Notes: generated by a model not told the origin, from the letters alone. Positions 1-9,760 are shown, counted from the stretch's first letter. The stretch is 64,000 nt of DNA from Flexifilum sp963727545 (GCA_963727545.1 CAVSGS010000010.1:310001-374000); one strand, 5' to 3'. Made by a program: numbers and translations.

Positions 1-503
1 AAGATCAGCTTTGCTTGCCCCGCCATCGCGCGGGCAATGGCGATCAACTGGCGCTGTTCGTTGGTCAGGTTGAGGATTTTCTCGTCCGGCAATAAGGTCG
101 TTGCGCCCAATTTCGCCAACAGGCGGCAGGTTTCGGCATCCATGCGTGACTGGTCGATCCAGCGCAGCAGCCGCCCCACGTGGGGTTGATACAACTCCTG
201 ACCGAGAAAAATGTTCTGGGTAATGCTCAACGCATCGACCAGCTCAGGATACTGGTGTATCACTTCCACACCGATTTCCGAAGCTTTGAATTTGAGGGGA
301 AGATGCGCCCCGTCAATGTAGATCGCGCCGTTGTTGATTGGGTAGGTGCCCGCAAGCAGTTGCGCGATGACCGATTTGCCACTGCCGCTCAAGCCCGCCA
401 AGCCGACGATCTCATGCGGAAAGACCTCAAAGCTGACGCCGCCAATGACTTCGAGCGTTCCGAAACGCTTATACAGTTTCTCGACCCGCAGCAGCGGTTG
501 CAT
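1..503 (-). CDS. Sugar ABC transporter ATP-binding protein, N-terminal part (gene runs off the window)
   Basis: Reading leftward from an ATG at 501-503 the frame is open to the window edge (about 167 residues). It starts MQPLLRVEKLYKRFG and has a Walker A motif GLSGSGKS, a Q-loop region (VIHQYPEL) and LTNEQRQLIAIARAMAG where the ABC signature should be. This resembles the RbsA/XylG class of sugar-import ATPases, but the signature is LTNEQ rather than LSGGQ. The Walker B and H-loop lie outside the window. It follows the permease gene by 193 bp on the same strand, so it may be the last gene of the xylFGH-like operon and a second, non-identical ATPase for that importer. That role is inference. 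Confidence 0.85.
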   Translation of the reverse strand, partial: MQPLLRVEKLYKRFGTLEVIGGVSFEVFPHEIVGLAGLSGSGKSVIAQLLAGTYPINNGAIYIDGAHLPLKFKASEIGVEVIHQYPELVDALSITQNIFLGQELYQPHVGRLLRWIDQSRMDAETCRLLAKLGATTLLPDEKILNLTNEQRQLIAIARAMAGQAKLI

Positions 504-620
504 ACCTAAGCGCTGTGATCTAGGTTGACGGAGGTGAAACATCAGTCTAACTATACACCCAAAGCGAAGCCGAGGGCTGAGCATTGCGTAATGAAATAGG
601 TAGAGGGGGATAAAACAAAA

Positions 621-660
621 CCTCACCGCCCACCCCCTGCCACTGCGGAGGCGGGGGTCA
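621..660. repeat. Family B intergenic C-rich/G-rich element
   Basis: Begins CCTCACCGCCCACCCCCTGC and ends with a G-rich half (GCGGAGGCGGGGG). It is a degenerate member of the element found after many genes here (CCTCACCCC, a C-rich run, then GGAGAGGGGG). It sits between the permease stop and the partial ATPase gene. The C-rich half is on the plus strand although the flanking genes are on the minus strand. Confidence 0.5.
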
Positions 661-696
661 TAGCGATGAGGTCGGCTGTCGTTGGCAGAATACCGC

Positions 697-1935
697 TTAG
701 GCGATACCGGACTGCTGCTGACGACGACGGGACAGCGAGTCCACGATGACGGCAACCAGCAGGACGATGCCGGTGATGACGAATTTATCGCCGGAAGCGA
801 GGTTGAGCAGGCTCATGCCGTTCTCGACGCTGGCGATCACCAACGCGCCGAGCACAGCGCTGGAGACCCGCCCACGTCCGCCGAACAGACTGGTGCCGCC
901 GATCACGGCAGCAGCGATCGCGTTGAGCAGCAGGTTGCCACCGCCCGCCCCGGTATCGACCGAGCGCAGCCGCGACGCCAAAATGATCCCGCCGAGACCC
1001 GCCAGCGTGCTCGAAATGATGAACACGTAGATGCGGATGCGTTGGACGTTGATACCCGCGCGCCGGGCGGCTTCTTGGCTGCCACCGACAGCGTAAACGT
1101 AGCGTCCAAATTTGGTGCTTTGGGAGACGAAGGTCAAGATCATCAGCCCAATCAGCAGGATAATACCGACAATCGGCACGCCGCGATCCTGATTGGCGAC
1201 GGCGACGACAATCGCGCTGACGATCGTCAGCACCACCAACTCAATGGCGATGAAACCGACCGGGCGCACGCTCAAGCCCTGACCCCGACGATTGCGGTAC
1301 TGCGAAAATTGAATGAAACCATAGCCGACGATGAACGCCGCGACGACGATCCAGCTCCAAAGCGTATCCGGTGGGATGTAGGAGTTGGCGATGCCGACGA
1401 CGGTTTTATCTTGAATGATGACCGTGCCACCGTTACCAACCAAGCGCAGCACCACGCCGTTCCACGCCAGCAAGCCCGCCAAAGTGACGATGAAGGAGGG
1501 GACGCTAAAGGTGGTGATGATCCAGCCTTGCAGCAAGCCGATCCCCGCCGTCGCCAGCAAGCCGACCGGAATGGCGGTGTACCACGTCCAACCCGCTGCC
1601 GGGTCGCGCAGCAGCATGGCGACGGTCACGCCGCAGATAGCGCTGACGTAGCCAATCGAGAGGTCGATCTCACCCAGCAGCAAGACGAAAACGACGCCAT
1701 ACGCCATCATCGTGATGCCTGCCATCTGCAAGATGAGATTGACGAAATTGCGCGGGGTCAGGTAGTTGGAATTCTGCGACTGGAAAATCACGGCGATCAC
1801 GAGCAAGCCGATGATGATCGGCAGCGAGCCGATGTCGCCCGAAGTGATCCGGCGTAGATACCCCCGCAAATAGTCACGCAGCGAAGCGCGGCGCTGATCT
1901 TCCGAGAGCAGTCCGTCCGCGTTAGTCGTCTCCAT
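697..1935 (-). CDS. xylH: CUT2-type sugar ABC transporter permease (XylH-like)
   Basis: 412 residues with about ten hydrophobic segments, ending in a charged RRRQQQ tail. Conserved BPD_transp_2/XylH-type features are visible: GEIDLSIGYVSAICG near residue 90, AARRAGINVQRIRIYVF, and a glycine-rich stretch AVIGGTSLFGGRGR near residue 345. In this family the protein forms the membrane channel for pentose or hexose import. The start overlaps the end of the upstream ATPase gene by 14 bp, which implies translational coupling in an operon reading binding protein, ATPase, permease. The symbol rests on family resemblance together with the XylF-like binding protein. The actual substrate is inferred. Confidence 0.85.
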   Translation of the reverse strand: METTNADGLLSEDQRRASLRDYLRGYLRRITSGDIGSLPIIIGLLVIAVIFQSQNSNYLTPRNFVNLILQMAGITMMAYGVVFVLLLGEIDLSIGYVSAICGVTVAMLLRDPAAGWTWYTAIPVGLLATAGIGLLQGWIITTFSVPSFIVTLAGLLAWNGVVLRLVGNGGTVIIQDKTVVGIANSYIPPDTLWSWIVVAAFIVGYGFIQFSQYRNRRGQGLSVRPVGFIAIELVVLTIVSAIVVAVANQDRGVPIVGIILLIGLMILTFVSQSTKFGRYVYAVGGSQEAARRAGINVQRIRIYVFIISSTLAGLGGIILASRLRSVDTGAGGGNLLLNAIAAAVIGGTSLFGGRGRVSSAVLGALVIASVENGMSLLNLASGDKFVITGIVLLVAVIVDSLSRRRQQQSGIA

Positions 1936-2710
1936 ACGAGTCGCTCGCTTTCATCTTCGGTGCAGATTGAGGGTCGCCGGTTGTGATCGCATAGACAATG
2001 TCGCGCTGGTCAACTTCAGCACGGTTGAATAAACCGGCATTTTGTCCCAGCCGCAGCACGGTGATTCGATCCGCAACTTCAAACACGTCGAGCATATTAT
2101 GAGAAATGAGGATAACGCCAAGTCCTTTGTCGGACAGCCGCCGGACTAAATCTAGCACCTGCCGGGTTTGAGCGACGCCCAACGCTGCCGTCGGTTCGTC
2201 GAGGATCACCAACCGCGAGTTCCACATCACGGCTTTGGCGACCGCAATCGCCTGCCGCTGCCCTCCGGAGAGACCGGCAACCTGCTGCCGCACCGACTTC
2301 AGGGTCGAGACGGACAAAGAGTCGAGGGTCTCGATACAAGTTTTTTCCATACTCGCTTCGTCAAGCCGCCCGATGAAGCCAGTTCGCTCACGTCCAAGGA
2401 ACATATTGGCTACAACGTCAAGGTTATCGGCAAGCGCTAAGTCCTGATAGACGATTTCAATGCCAAGCGCAGCGGTCGCGTGCGGGCTGTGCAGATGAAC
2501 CACCTTGCCATCGAAGTAGACCTCGCCTTCATTGTAGGGATAGATACCGGCGATCCCCTTGATCAGCGTCGTCTTACCGGCGCCGTTATCACCGACGAGC
2601 GCCATCACCTCGCCTGTCTTGACCTCGAAGTCGACTTTAGAGAGTGCCTGCACCGCACCGAAGCGCTTGGAAACGCCGACCAGTTGGAGTAAAGGATGTT
2701 CCGACAACAT
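1922..2710 (-). CDS. xylG: Single-domain sugar ABC transporter ATPase (XylG-like)
   Basis: 262 residues, one nucleotide-binding domain rather than the fused pair of RbsA/MglA. Walker A GDNGAGKTT is at residues 40-48, the Q-loop Gln at 89, the signature LSGGQ at 147-151, Walker B with LDEPTAAL near 170, and the H-loop His in LISHN near 204. All catalytic motifs are intact. It should energise import through the adjacent permease. A 158-bp gap to the binding-protein gene holds a strong hairpin, and the gene overlaps the permease gene by 14 bp. The half-size form would act as a homodimer, or pair with the second ATPase further downstream. Confidence 0.88.
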   Translation of the reverse strand: MLSEHPLLQLVGVSKRFGAVQALSKVDFEVKTGEVMALVGDNGAGKTTLIKGIAGIYPYNEGEVYFDGKVVHLHSPHATAALGIEIVYQDLALADNLDVVANMFLGRERTGFIGRLDEASMEKTCIETLDSLSVSTLKSVRQQVAGLSGGQRQAIAVAKAVMWNSRLVILDEPTAALGVAQTRQVLDLVRRLSDKGLGVILISHNMLDVFEVADRITVLRLGQNAGLFNRAEVDQRDIVYAITTGDPQSAPKMKASDSYGDD

Positions 2711-2825
2711 ATACTCCTTCTAAGAGCAGTTAGCCGGCAGCTGGCAGCCATCAGCTAAAACCGCTTTACAAATGTTCAAAAAAAACTTCCTGTCTTTCAT
2801 TCGGGCAGGTTTTCGCAAACATGAC

Positions 2826-2852
2826 GGGCGCGGCGGGTTTAGCGCCGCGCCC
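2826..2852 (-). other. Intercistronic GC-rich hairpin after the binding-protein gene
   Basis: A perfect 10-bp stem (2826-2835 with 2843-2852, 7-nt loop) lies 17 bp past the stop of the binding-protein gene and before the ATPase gene. No U-run follows, so it is more likely an mRNA 3'-end stabiliser or partial attenuator that keeps binding protein in excess than a full terminator. Confidence 0.55.
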
Positions 2853-2868
2853 ATTCGGAGCCTACGAA

Positions 2869-4002
2869 CTAGCTGCTCGCTTCCATCGTTGCTTCAGGGG
2901 TCATCTGCATCATGGCATCAGCCGGGCAGAACTGCGCGAACTCGCCAACGCAGATTTCATCCCACGTGCGGAAGCCGTCAGCGATGACGGTCTCAGCCAC
3001 GTTGTCCTTCGTCACCGAAACCGGGACGAGCAGGACCGACGGGATGTCGTTGGTGCCGTTGTTGACGCTGCCGGTGACCATCATGCTGGTGTCGGTACCC
3101 TGAACCAGCGCAATCGCCAGACCAGCACCGGCTTCCGCTTCAGCCTTGATCGCTTTGTAGACGGTCATGCTCTGACGACCCGCCAGCACGTTCTGGATAC
3201 CACCGACGGTGGCGTCCTGCCCCGTGACCGGGATGAAGTCAAGACCCGCGTTCTGACGCGCGGTGATGACCGCTTGTGCCAAACCATCGTTGGCGGCAAT
3301 CGCGGCGTTGATGTCAGGATTATCAGTCTGCATACCTTCGAAGATCAACAGCGCCTGCTGGTTGTCCCAATCGGGGACGGACTGCTCGGCGACGTTGGTC
3401 CAGCCACTCGCCGGATCGTCAAACAGGGGATCGATCACGCCGTGATAGCCATTGGCGAACAGGGTCGCGTTGTTGTCGGTGGGCGAGCCGTTGAGGATGG
3501 CGACGTTGACCTTGTCACCAATCGTACCGGCGTCCTGAGCTGCCGTGACCGCAGCGACCAAACCCTCGCCCTGCAGCCGACCAACAAACTCGTTATCGAA
3601 GCTGACGTAGAAATCGGCACCGGGACCTTCAATCGTGAGCCGGTCGTAGTCGATGACCGACGCACCAGCGTCACGCGCCATCGCGATAATCGCCGCGCCG
3701 CTGCCGCTGTCGTTGTTGACCAGCATGAGCACCTTCGCGCCATTGGTGATCGCCTGTTCCGCCTGCGTAATCTGGGTCTGGCGGTCGCCTTCGGCGTTGA
3801 CAATCGAGTAAGTCACGCCAGCGTCTTCAAAGGCGGCGGCGAGGAAACGACGGTCGTCATTCTCCCAACGGGCGGATGACTGGCTGTCAGGGAGCAAGAC
3901 AGCAACGTCGACAGTATCTTGAGCCATCGACTGAAGCGCGAAACCAAACATGCTCATCAGCAATACGACGAGCATCGCAATCCGAAAACCAACCTTGGAC
4001 AT
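2869..4002 (-). CDS. xylF: Sugar ABC transporter substrate-binding protein (XylF-like)
   Basis: 377 residues. The N-terminus has a signal peptide (basic SKVGFR, hydrophobic core, cleavage near SMAQ-D at about 28). The mature part is a periplasmic-binding-protein-like type 1 fold. The segments VIDYDRLTIEG and FYVSFDNEFVGRLQ match the pattern of D-xylose binding proteins. GQDATVGGIQNVLAGRQSMTVYK is the usual hinge/sugar contact region (quoted as one landmark; key residues Q, D and Q). It delivers sugar to the permease and ATPase encoded just downstream. The start has a purine-rich RBS (AGGAGG-like, preceding ATG). The response regulator at 4321 diverges from it and may control it (inference). 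Confidence 0.87.
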   Translation of the reverse strand: MSKVGFRIAMLVVLLMSMFGFALQSMAQDTVDVAVLLPDSQSSARWENDDRRFLAAAFEDAGVTYSIVNAEGDRQTQITQAEQAITNGAKVLMLVNNDSGSGAAIIAMARDAGASVIDYDRLTIEGPGADFYVSFDNEFVGRLQGEGLVAAVTAAQDAGTIGDKVNVAILNGSPTDNNATLFANGYHGVIDPLFDDPASGWTNVAEQSVPDWDNQQALLIFEGMQTDNPDINAAIAANDGLAQAVITARQNAGLDFIPVTGQDATVGGIQNVLAGRQSMTVYKAIKAEAEAGAGLAIALVQGTDTSMMVTGSVNNGTNDIPSVLLVPVSVTKDNVAETVIADGFRTWDEICVGEFAQFCPADAMMQMTPEATMEASS

Positions 4003-4195
4003 TATTTCCTCCTGATGTCAATTTGTGGAAAAAAGTACAACCGTGTGGTAATCTTCACGATATGGCTCGTTCAATCTCCCTCCTCAACTAATTCGAGCGG
4101 GTTTTGTACTCCCTTCACAGGGTGAACCCTTCAAAATATAGCCATAATCGCCAAAAGCCGCCTGAACAGAATCCCCTTATCGTTTTGACGGAAGT

Positions 4196-4226
4196 CCCCT
4201 AACTGGTATTAGGGGGTATCCCCTAA
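4196..4226. promoter_or_regulatory. Three-arm alternating inverted repeat upstream of the REC-HTH-REC gene
   Basis: CCCCTAA (4196-4202), TTAGGGG (4209-4215) and CCCCTAA (4220-4226) lie in a row. The middle arm can pair with either neighbour, giving two mutually exclusive 7-bp hairpins with loops of 6 and 4 nt. It sits about 100 bp before the response-regulator ATG in the 318-bp divergent intergenic region. A second small inverted repeat, AACTAT/ATAGTT, is at 4253-4267. These may be binding sites for the regulator or an RNA switch; nothing in the sequence decides which. Confidence 0.4.
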
Positions 4227-4320
4227 GTTGCCCAGTCGCCGCTAGTGGCTGAAACTATGCTATAGTTGAGACACGCCTACGATTAAGATTTGGCACTTTA
4301 CTTAGTGATCGGTTTTTATT

Positions 4321-5367
4321 ATGGCGATTTTTCGCTTACTGGTTGCCGACGACCACGCCGTTGTCCGCGCCGGAATTATCAATGCGCTTAAAGACGTACC
4401 CGACATTCAAGTTGAGGGCGAAGTCGGCAACGGGCGCGATCTGTTCACGCTGCTGGCGGAGCTTCAACCGGATCTGCTGCTCATTGACGTGACCATGCCG
4501 GATTTCGAGCCAATCTCCGCCATCGCTCAAATCCGCAGCGACTACCCCGACATGAAGATCCTCGTCGTCAGTGCCTATGACGATGACGTTTACGTGCAAG
4601 GCTTACTCGGAATTGGCGTGAATGGCTATCACCTCAAGGATCAGCCGTTGAGTGACCTCCGACTGGCGGTGACGCGCGTGCTGGAAGGTGAGCGCTGGAT
4701 TTCAAGTCGCATTCTCGACAAGCTGATCCATTTCCGCGACACACCGTCGCCGCTCGACCGGCTGACCGAACGACAGCTCGATCTGCTGCGGCTGCTGCAT
4801 CGAGGTTATGACAATCGCAGAATCGCGCTTGAACTCAGCTTGAGCGTCAAGACGGTGGAAAATCATCTGACGCGGCTGTACCGCATCATCGACGTGCGCA
4901 GCCGGTTGGAAGCCTTCAATTTCATCGTCCAGCACCCGGAGATTCTGGCGATTCCGGGCACCGGAACGGGACCGCTGCGGTCACCCACCGGACAGCCGAG
5001 CGCCGGATCGCTGACGCTGCTGATCGTGGACGACAATGACCGCTATCGGAAGCAGCTGACGCGGACGATTACATCGCTCAGCCTGCATACGACGATCTAC
5101 GAAGCCGAGAACACGCGCCAGACGCTCAACCTGCTGGAGCGGATCAAACCGCGGCTCGCGCTGGTCGACGTCGTGCTGGGCGACGAGAGCGGGATCACCT
5201 GCGCGCAGCAGATCACGGAGCAGTCGCCGTCCTCGCGGGTGGTTCTGATCAGCGCCTACCCGGACAGCGAGTTCCGGCGGCAGGGATTGGAAGCGGGCGC
5301 GGTCGCCTTACTCGACAAGAAGACGCTCGACATGGCAACGCTGCGACAGGTGATCGCAGACTGCTGA
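4321..5367 (+). CDS. Response regulator with REC-HTH(LuxR)-REC architecture
   Basis: 348 residues. An N-terminal receiver domain (acidic pair D10/D11, phospho-acceptor D56 in LLLIDVTMP, K106 in HLKDQ) is followed by a LuxR/NarL-type helix-turn-helix at about 146-200 (LTERQLDLLRLLHRGYDN, then SLSVKTVENHLTRLY). A linker leads to a second complete receiver at 231-348 (DD near 237, D283 in ALVDVVLGD, K near 333). NarL-type regulators normally end with the HTH; a receiver after it is unusual and suggests two phosphorylation inputs. No kinase gene is adjacent. It diverges from the xylF-like gene, a plausible but unproven target. Confidence 0.85.
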   Translation: MAIFRLLVADDHAVVRAGIINALKDVPDIQVEGEVGNGRDLFTLLAELQPDLLLIDVTMPDFEPISAIAQIRSDYPDMKILVVSAYDDDVYVQGLLGIGVNGYHLKDQPLSDLRLAVTRVLEGERWISSRILDKLIHFRDTPSPLDRLTERQLDLLRLLHRGYDNRRIALELSLSVKTVENHLTRLYRIIDVRSRLEAFNFIVQHPEILAIPGTGTGPLRSPTGQPSAGSLTLLIVDDNDRYRKQLTRTITSLSLHTTIYEAENTRQTLNLLERIKPRLALVDVVLGDESGITCAQQITEQSPSSRVVLISAYPDSEFRRQGLEAGAVALLDKKTLDMATLRQVIADC

Positions 5368-5373
5368 CCGCCG

Positions 5374-5434
5374 CCCCTCACCCCGGAACTCCGTTCCAAC
5401 TCTCTCCCCCACAAGCGGGGCGAGGGTGAAAAAG
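5374..5434. repeat. Family B intergenic element (degenerate)
   Basis: CCTCACCCCGGAACTCCG, a pyrimidine-rich run CTCTCTCCCCC, then GCGGGGCGAGGGTGAAAAAG. It starts 7 bp after the response-regulator stop codon. Its two halves are partly complementary. Confidence 0.55.
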
Positions 5435-5493
5435 ACAACCCCATCCTTAATCATGCGAGGTGCAATCAGCAAAATTACTGCCAAGGTAATTAT

Positions 5494-5522
5494 GTAGGGG
5501 CAGGACTGAGTCCTGCCCCTAC
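5494..5522. repeat. Family A palindrome GTAGGGGC...GCCCCTAC
   Basis: A perfect 14-bp inverted repeat with a 1-nt centre (GTAGGGGCAGGACT, G, complementary arm). It lies between the convergent ends of the regulator gene and the GH3-GH16 gene, 18 bp past the latter's stop. It could fold in RNA from either strand. Confidence 0.75.
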
Positions 5523-5539
5523 GTTAATCGACCAGAAGA

Positions 5540-8500
5540 CTACGAGCCAGCCGCCAGTTGGTAGACGCGGACGTAGTCGACCAGCATCGTTTGCGGGAAG
5601 GTGCTGGTTTCGTCGGGATAGCCGGGCCAGCCGCCGCCCACCGCCACGTTGAGGAGGATGAAGAAGTCGTGATCGAAGACCCAATCCTTGCCGTGAACGT
5701 CATTGCGGCTGACGGTGTTATACAGGTTGCCATCGACGTACCAGCGGATCACGTCCGGGTCCCAATCGACCGCATAGACGTGGAAATCGTCGGCGAAGGC
5801 GGCGTCGCCGCCGTAAGACGTGCCGATGCCGTTCGCGCCGGAGTAGCCGGGTCCGTGAATCGTGCCGTAGATATTCTGCGGCTCTTTGCCGATGTTCTCC
5901 ATGATGTCGATCTCGCCGGATTGGGGCCAGCCCGCGCTGGAGATGTCATTGCCGAGCATCCAGAAGGCGGGCCAAATCCCCTGACCGCGCGGGATCTGGA
6001 TCCGCGCCTCGACGCGACCGTAGGTGAACTCGACTTTATCCTTGCTGATTAGGCGAGCAGAGGTGTACTCACAGGTCCCGTAGTGGCAGTGATAATCGCC
6101 GGGGTTCTCCTGCCGCGCGACAATGGCGAGATTGCCGTTACCGTCGAGTGAGGCATTCTCCGGGCGATCGGTGTAATACTCGCGCTCGTTGTTGCCCCAG
6201 CCATTGCCGCCGATCTCCGCCGTCCAGTTGGCGGTATTGATGGGAGTCCCGGCGGCACCGTCGAATTCATCCGACCAGACCAAGTTCCATTCTCGCGAAG
6301 CCCACGTTACGCTGTTATCCACTTCGACCGGAACCTCCGTTGGACTAGGAGTAGGTTGAACGACGGGCGCAGCCGCCGCGCCCGATTTCACAAGGCGCAC
6401 GTCGTCAAGGTAGGCGAACTGCATCCCCGCACCGACCGGGAAACCAAAAGCATAACCGGAAACCTCGTTCAAGCCCAAGCCGTCGTCGGGCGCGCCGCTC
6501 GGCTGGAAGTCGGTGCGGCGCTGGAACTGATCGAACGGGATGGTGAACTGCTGCCAACCGGTGTAATCGTCGGTGAGGCGGTAGTACCAGCGCTCGGCAG
6601 TGTCGCCGGGTTGATTCGGGTTGCGGTTATCGAACAGATCAAGCTGGACAACGCCCCCGGTATTGTTGCCATAGAGCCAGAAGCTGATGCCGTCGTAAGC
6701 CGTCCAGTCCTGCGAAATCCAGTTGGTGCCGTCGGTGAAAGCGTGGGTGAAACCGCCCCACGAGTTGATGTCGTAGACGACGGCGAGCACGTTGTTCGGC
6801 GCAGCTTCCTTGCCGGGGACGGCATCGACCGAATGAGGCGGCAGCAGGCGCACGGCAAGGCTGGTGTTCTCGGCAGTGTCGCCCCACGCGATGAAGCCGA
6901 TACCGGTATTCGAGGCATCAGCCCCCATCCAGATGCCGCTCTCGAAGTCGTCGATCAGACCGTCGGCGCTCAAGTGCGAGGCGAAATGATAGGGTGCGAG
7001 CGTCGGGTTCGCCGCCGTGACCGCGCTGAAGATCAGCTTGCCGAATACACTGGGATCCTGATAGGAACTGTCGCTGGTATCCGCTTTCGACCAGATCAGC
7101 TTGGTATCGCGGTCGCCGGACGACGTACCATTGAGGTGCACCTGAAAACCGATCTCGGCACCGTCAGCGGGCGTAATGTCCCAAGCATCATTGTGCAGCG
7201 GGACGGCGACTTCCAGCGCATAACCGTTGTCGGTGTACGATCCGGCGACCTTCGCGTTCGCGCTGGCGCTCTGAACACCGCCAAACACGGCTTGATCCGC
7301 CGGAAGGTCAACGTCCATCGCCGGAATGGTGATCTGGGCGACGCCCGCCTTGTAGCTCTTGAGCGTCAGATCGCCGGTGGCATTAATGTAGAACTCGACC
7401 GAGTCCTCGTTCCAGTAATCGGCGTCGTGCTCGCCACTGATGATCGTGTCGTCAACGACGCTGGCGAAGAAGTAGAGATTCTGGTCGTCGGCGGCAGCGG
7501 CAAAGGTGATCGATGGCTGGGTCGAAGACAGGTCGGCGTCTTGCGGCACGGTCACACGCGGGACGCCCGCCCAATCGTCATAACTGCCGTCGAGTGTAAT
7601 GCTGACCGGGAAGGGCGCGTTGTAGGTTTCGCCGTAAACGCCGTCGGGCGCGAGCGCGGCGACCGGCGCGGCTTGGGTCGGCGCGGGAGTCGGCGTCGGC
7701 GTATTATTGGACGTGATCACGGCGGGCGGCAGCGTCGGCAGAACTTCGATCGCCGGACCGCACTCAGCCGCCAGATCGAGATACGGCGAGGTGCTGTCGT
7801 CAGTGGTCAAGCCGTAGCCGTAAGGGAACAGCGGCGCATCGCACGAGTCGGTCGGCAGGTTGGCGAAATCAAACGGAAGCTGATCGACGCTGCGGAGCCA
7901 CGTATAGGGCAGCTTACCCGTGAACGGCTGATCGCCAAACAGCACGTCGGCGACGCCCTGCCCTTCGGTGCCGGGCAGCCATGCGGCGACGACGGCATCG
8001 GCGTAGGGCAGCAGATCGTCGATGACCACCGGACGCCCGGAGACGACGACGAGGATCAGCTTATCAGTCAATGGGCGCACGCGCCGGACGGTCGCCAGAT
8101 CAGTCGCGGAGAGCGCAAGCGTCGCGCTGTCGCCTTCGTATTCGGCATAAGGACGCTCGCCGACGACGACAATCGCCGCGTCCGCCGTACCGGTCAGGTT
8201 GCGATAATTTCCAGCGCGATTGAACATGACTTCGGTATTCGCGCCGACGGTGTTCTCGATGGCTTGGCGAATGGTCGTACCGGGGGTGATGTTGCCGGTC
8301 TGCCCCTGCCATTCGATCGTCCAGCCGCCGGACTGAATGCCGATGTCGTCGGCAGCGCTGCCCGCCACGAGGATCAGCGGCGTGGCTTTGGCGAGCGGCA
8401 GCGTTTGATCGTCATTCTTCAAGAGTACCTGCAACTCGGCGACGGCTTGGCGGGCGAGCGCGCGATGCGCCTCCGAGCCAACCGTATCCGCCAGTGCCGG

Positions 8501-9674
8501 GTCAGCAAAGGGATGCTCGAACAGCCCCAACTCGAATTTCACTTTGAGGATGCGGCTGACGGCATCGTCGATCCGGTCCTCGGTGATGTCGCCGTTGGCG
8601 ACCGCCTGCTGCATGGTGGTGATGAACTTGTGGTAATCCTGCGGCACCATGTTCATATCGACACCGGCGTTGACCGACGTGACCATCGCGTCGTAGTAGG
8701 TCGGCGCGGCGTCGTCCATGCCCGCCCAGTCGGAGACGGTGAAGCCGTCGAAACCGAGTTCGCCCTTGAGCACGTCGGTGATCAGGTACTTCTGGGCGTG
8801 CATCCGCAGCCCGCCCCAACTGGAGAACGAAATCATGATGTTCTGCGCGCCCGCATCGATCGCGGCTTGGTACGGCGGCAGGAACAAGCGTACGCAGCGT
8901 CGCTTCGTCCACGTCGGTGACGCCGCGATCAATATTGCGCGGTCCGAAGGGCGAAGTGCCCCATGCCGTGCCGCCATCGCCGATGAAGTGTTTAGGGGTC
9001 GCCAGCGCAGTGTCAGGCGCGGCGAGATCGTCGCCCTGCAAGCCGTGAATGAAGGCGACGCCCAACTCGGTCACGAGGTCGGTATTCTCGCCGTAACCCT
9101 CGTAGGTGCGTCCCCAGCGAATATCCTGCGGCACCGCGATCACCGGGGCATAGTCCCAGTAAATGCCGGTGGCGATCATCTCTTGGGCAGTCGCGCGCCC
9201 GATCTGCTCGACCAGATCGGCGTCACGAGTCGCGCCCAAGCCGACGTTCTGCGGGAAGATGGTCGCGCCGCGCAGATTGTTGTGTCCGTGAACGGCATCC
9301 ACGCCGTAAATGATCGGGATGCCGAGGCGCGAGTCAAGCGCGCCCTGCTGGAAGCCCGACGTCATCTGGACCCACGTCTCGACCGAATTACCATTGGCGG
9401 GATAACCGCCGCCGCCGCTCAGAACACCGCCGATAGCAAACTGGGTCACGTCAGCGGGCGTGAGGCTGTTCTTCTCGACCAGCGTCATCTGCCCGATCTT
9501 CTCGTCGAGCGTCATCCGCCCCAAAAGATCGGCGACGCGATCGGCAACCGGAAGATCGGGGTTGCGATAGGGTTCAGGCTGGTCACCAGCTTGCGCGCCG
9601 GCAATGGTGACGCCGAGGATCAAGAACAGCGCGAGGATGATCAAGAACCGAAATGGGCGTAAATGAGGGTTCAT
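5540..9674 (-). CDS. Secreted GH3-CBM-CBM-GH16 beta-glucanase/beta-glucosidase (one frame break)
   Basis: Read across one +1 break near 8885, this is about 1,377 residues. Order: signal peptide (1-27, ending IAGAQA), GH3 barrel with nucleophile Asp in GFTVSDWAG, GH3 C-domain to about 650, a TPTPTPAPT linker, a CBM9/DOMON-like sandwich (about 690-885; ITLDGSYDDW), a CBM11/CIA30-like jelly roll (about 900-1090), a PTPSPTE linker, and a GH16 laminarinase-type domain (about 1125-1377) with the GEIDIMENIG catalytic motif near 1254. GH16 enzymes of this type cut beta-1,3/1,4-glucans internally and GH3 enzymes release glucose, so one polypeptide could do both steps. The break is CTT-G-TTC in the coding strand; both sides keep family motifs. 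It may be a sequencing insertion, a mutation, or recoding. Confidence 0.82.
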
Positions 9675-9739
9675 TTAAACTAATTACTCCTGTGATAAAC
9701 CTAATTATCAGGGCGGCAAATCACCCGTAATCCCTAAAA

Positions 9740-9753
9740 TGGGAGCGCTCCTA
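9740..9753. promoter_or_regulatory. LacI-family operator-like palindrome (TGGGAGCGCTCCTA)
   Basis: GGGAGCGCTCC is a near-perfect palindrome with the central CG expected for LacI-family sites, and it resembles the known CebR box TGGGAGCGCTCCCA. It lies 66 bp upstream of the GH3-GH16 start, where an operator for sugar-induced expression would be expected. Confidence 0.6.
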
Positions 9754-9760
9754 AAAATAT

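Noticed and set aside
6356..8920. Plus-strand open frame of 854 codons opposite the GH3-GH16 gene
   Set aside because: It is a mirror of GC-rich codon use in the real gene; no domain motifs and extreme Arg/Val/Gly/Asp content. Similar long antisense frames at 682-1857, 2821-3879, 16988-18049 and 36237-37313 are rejected for the same reason.
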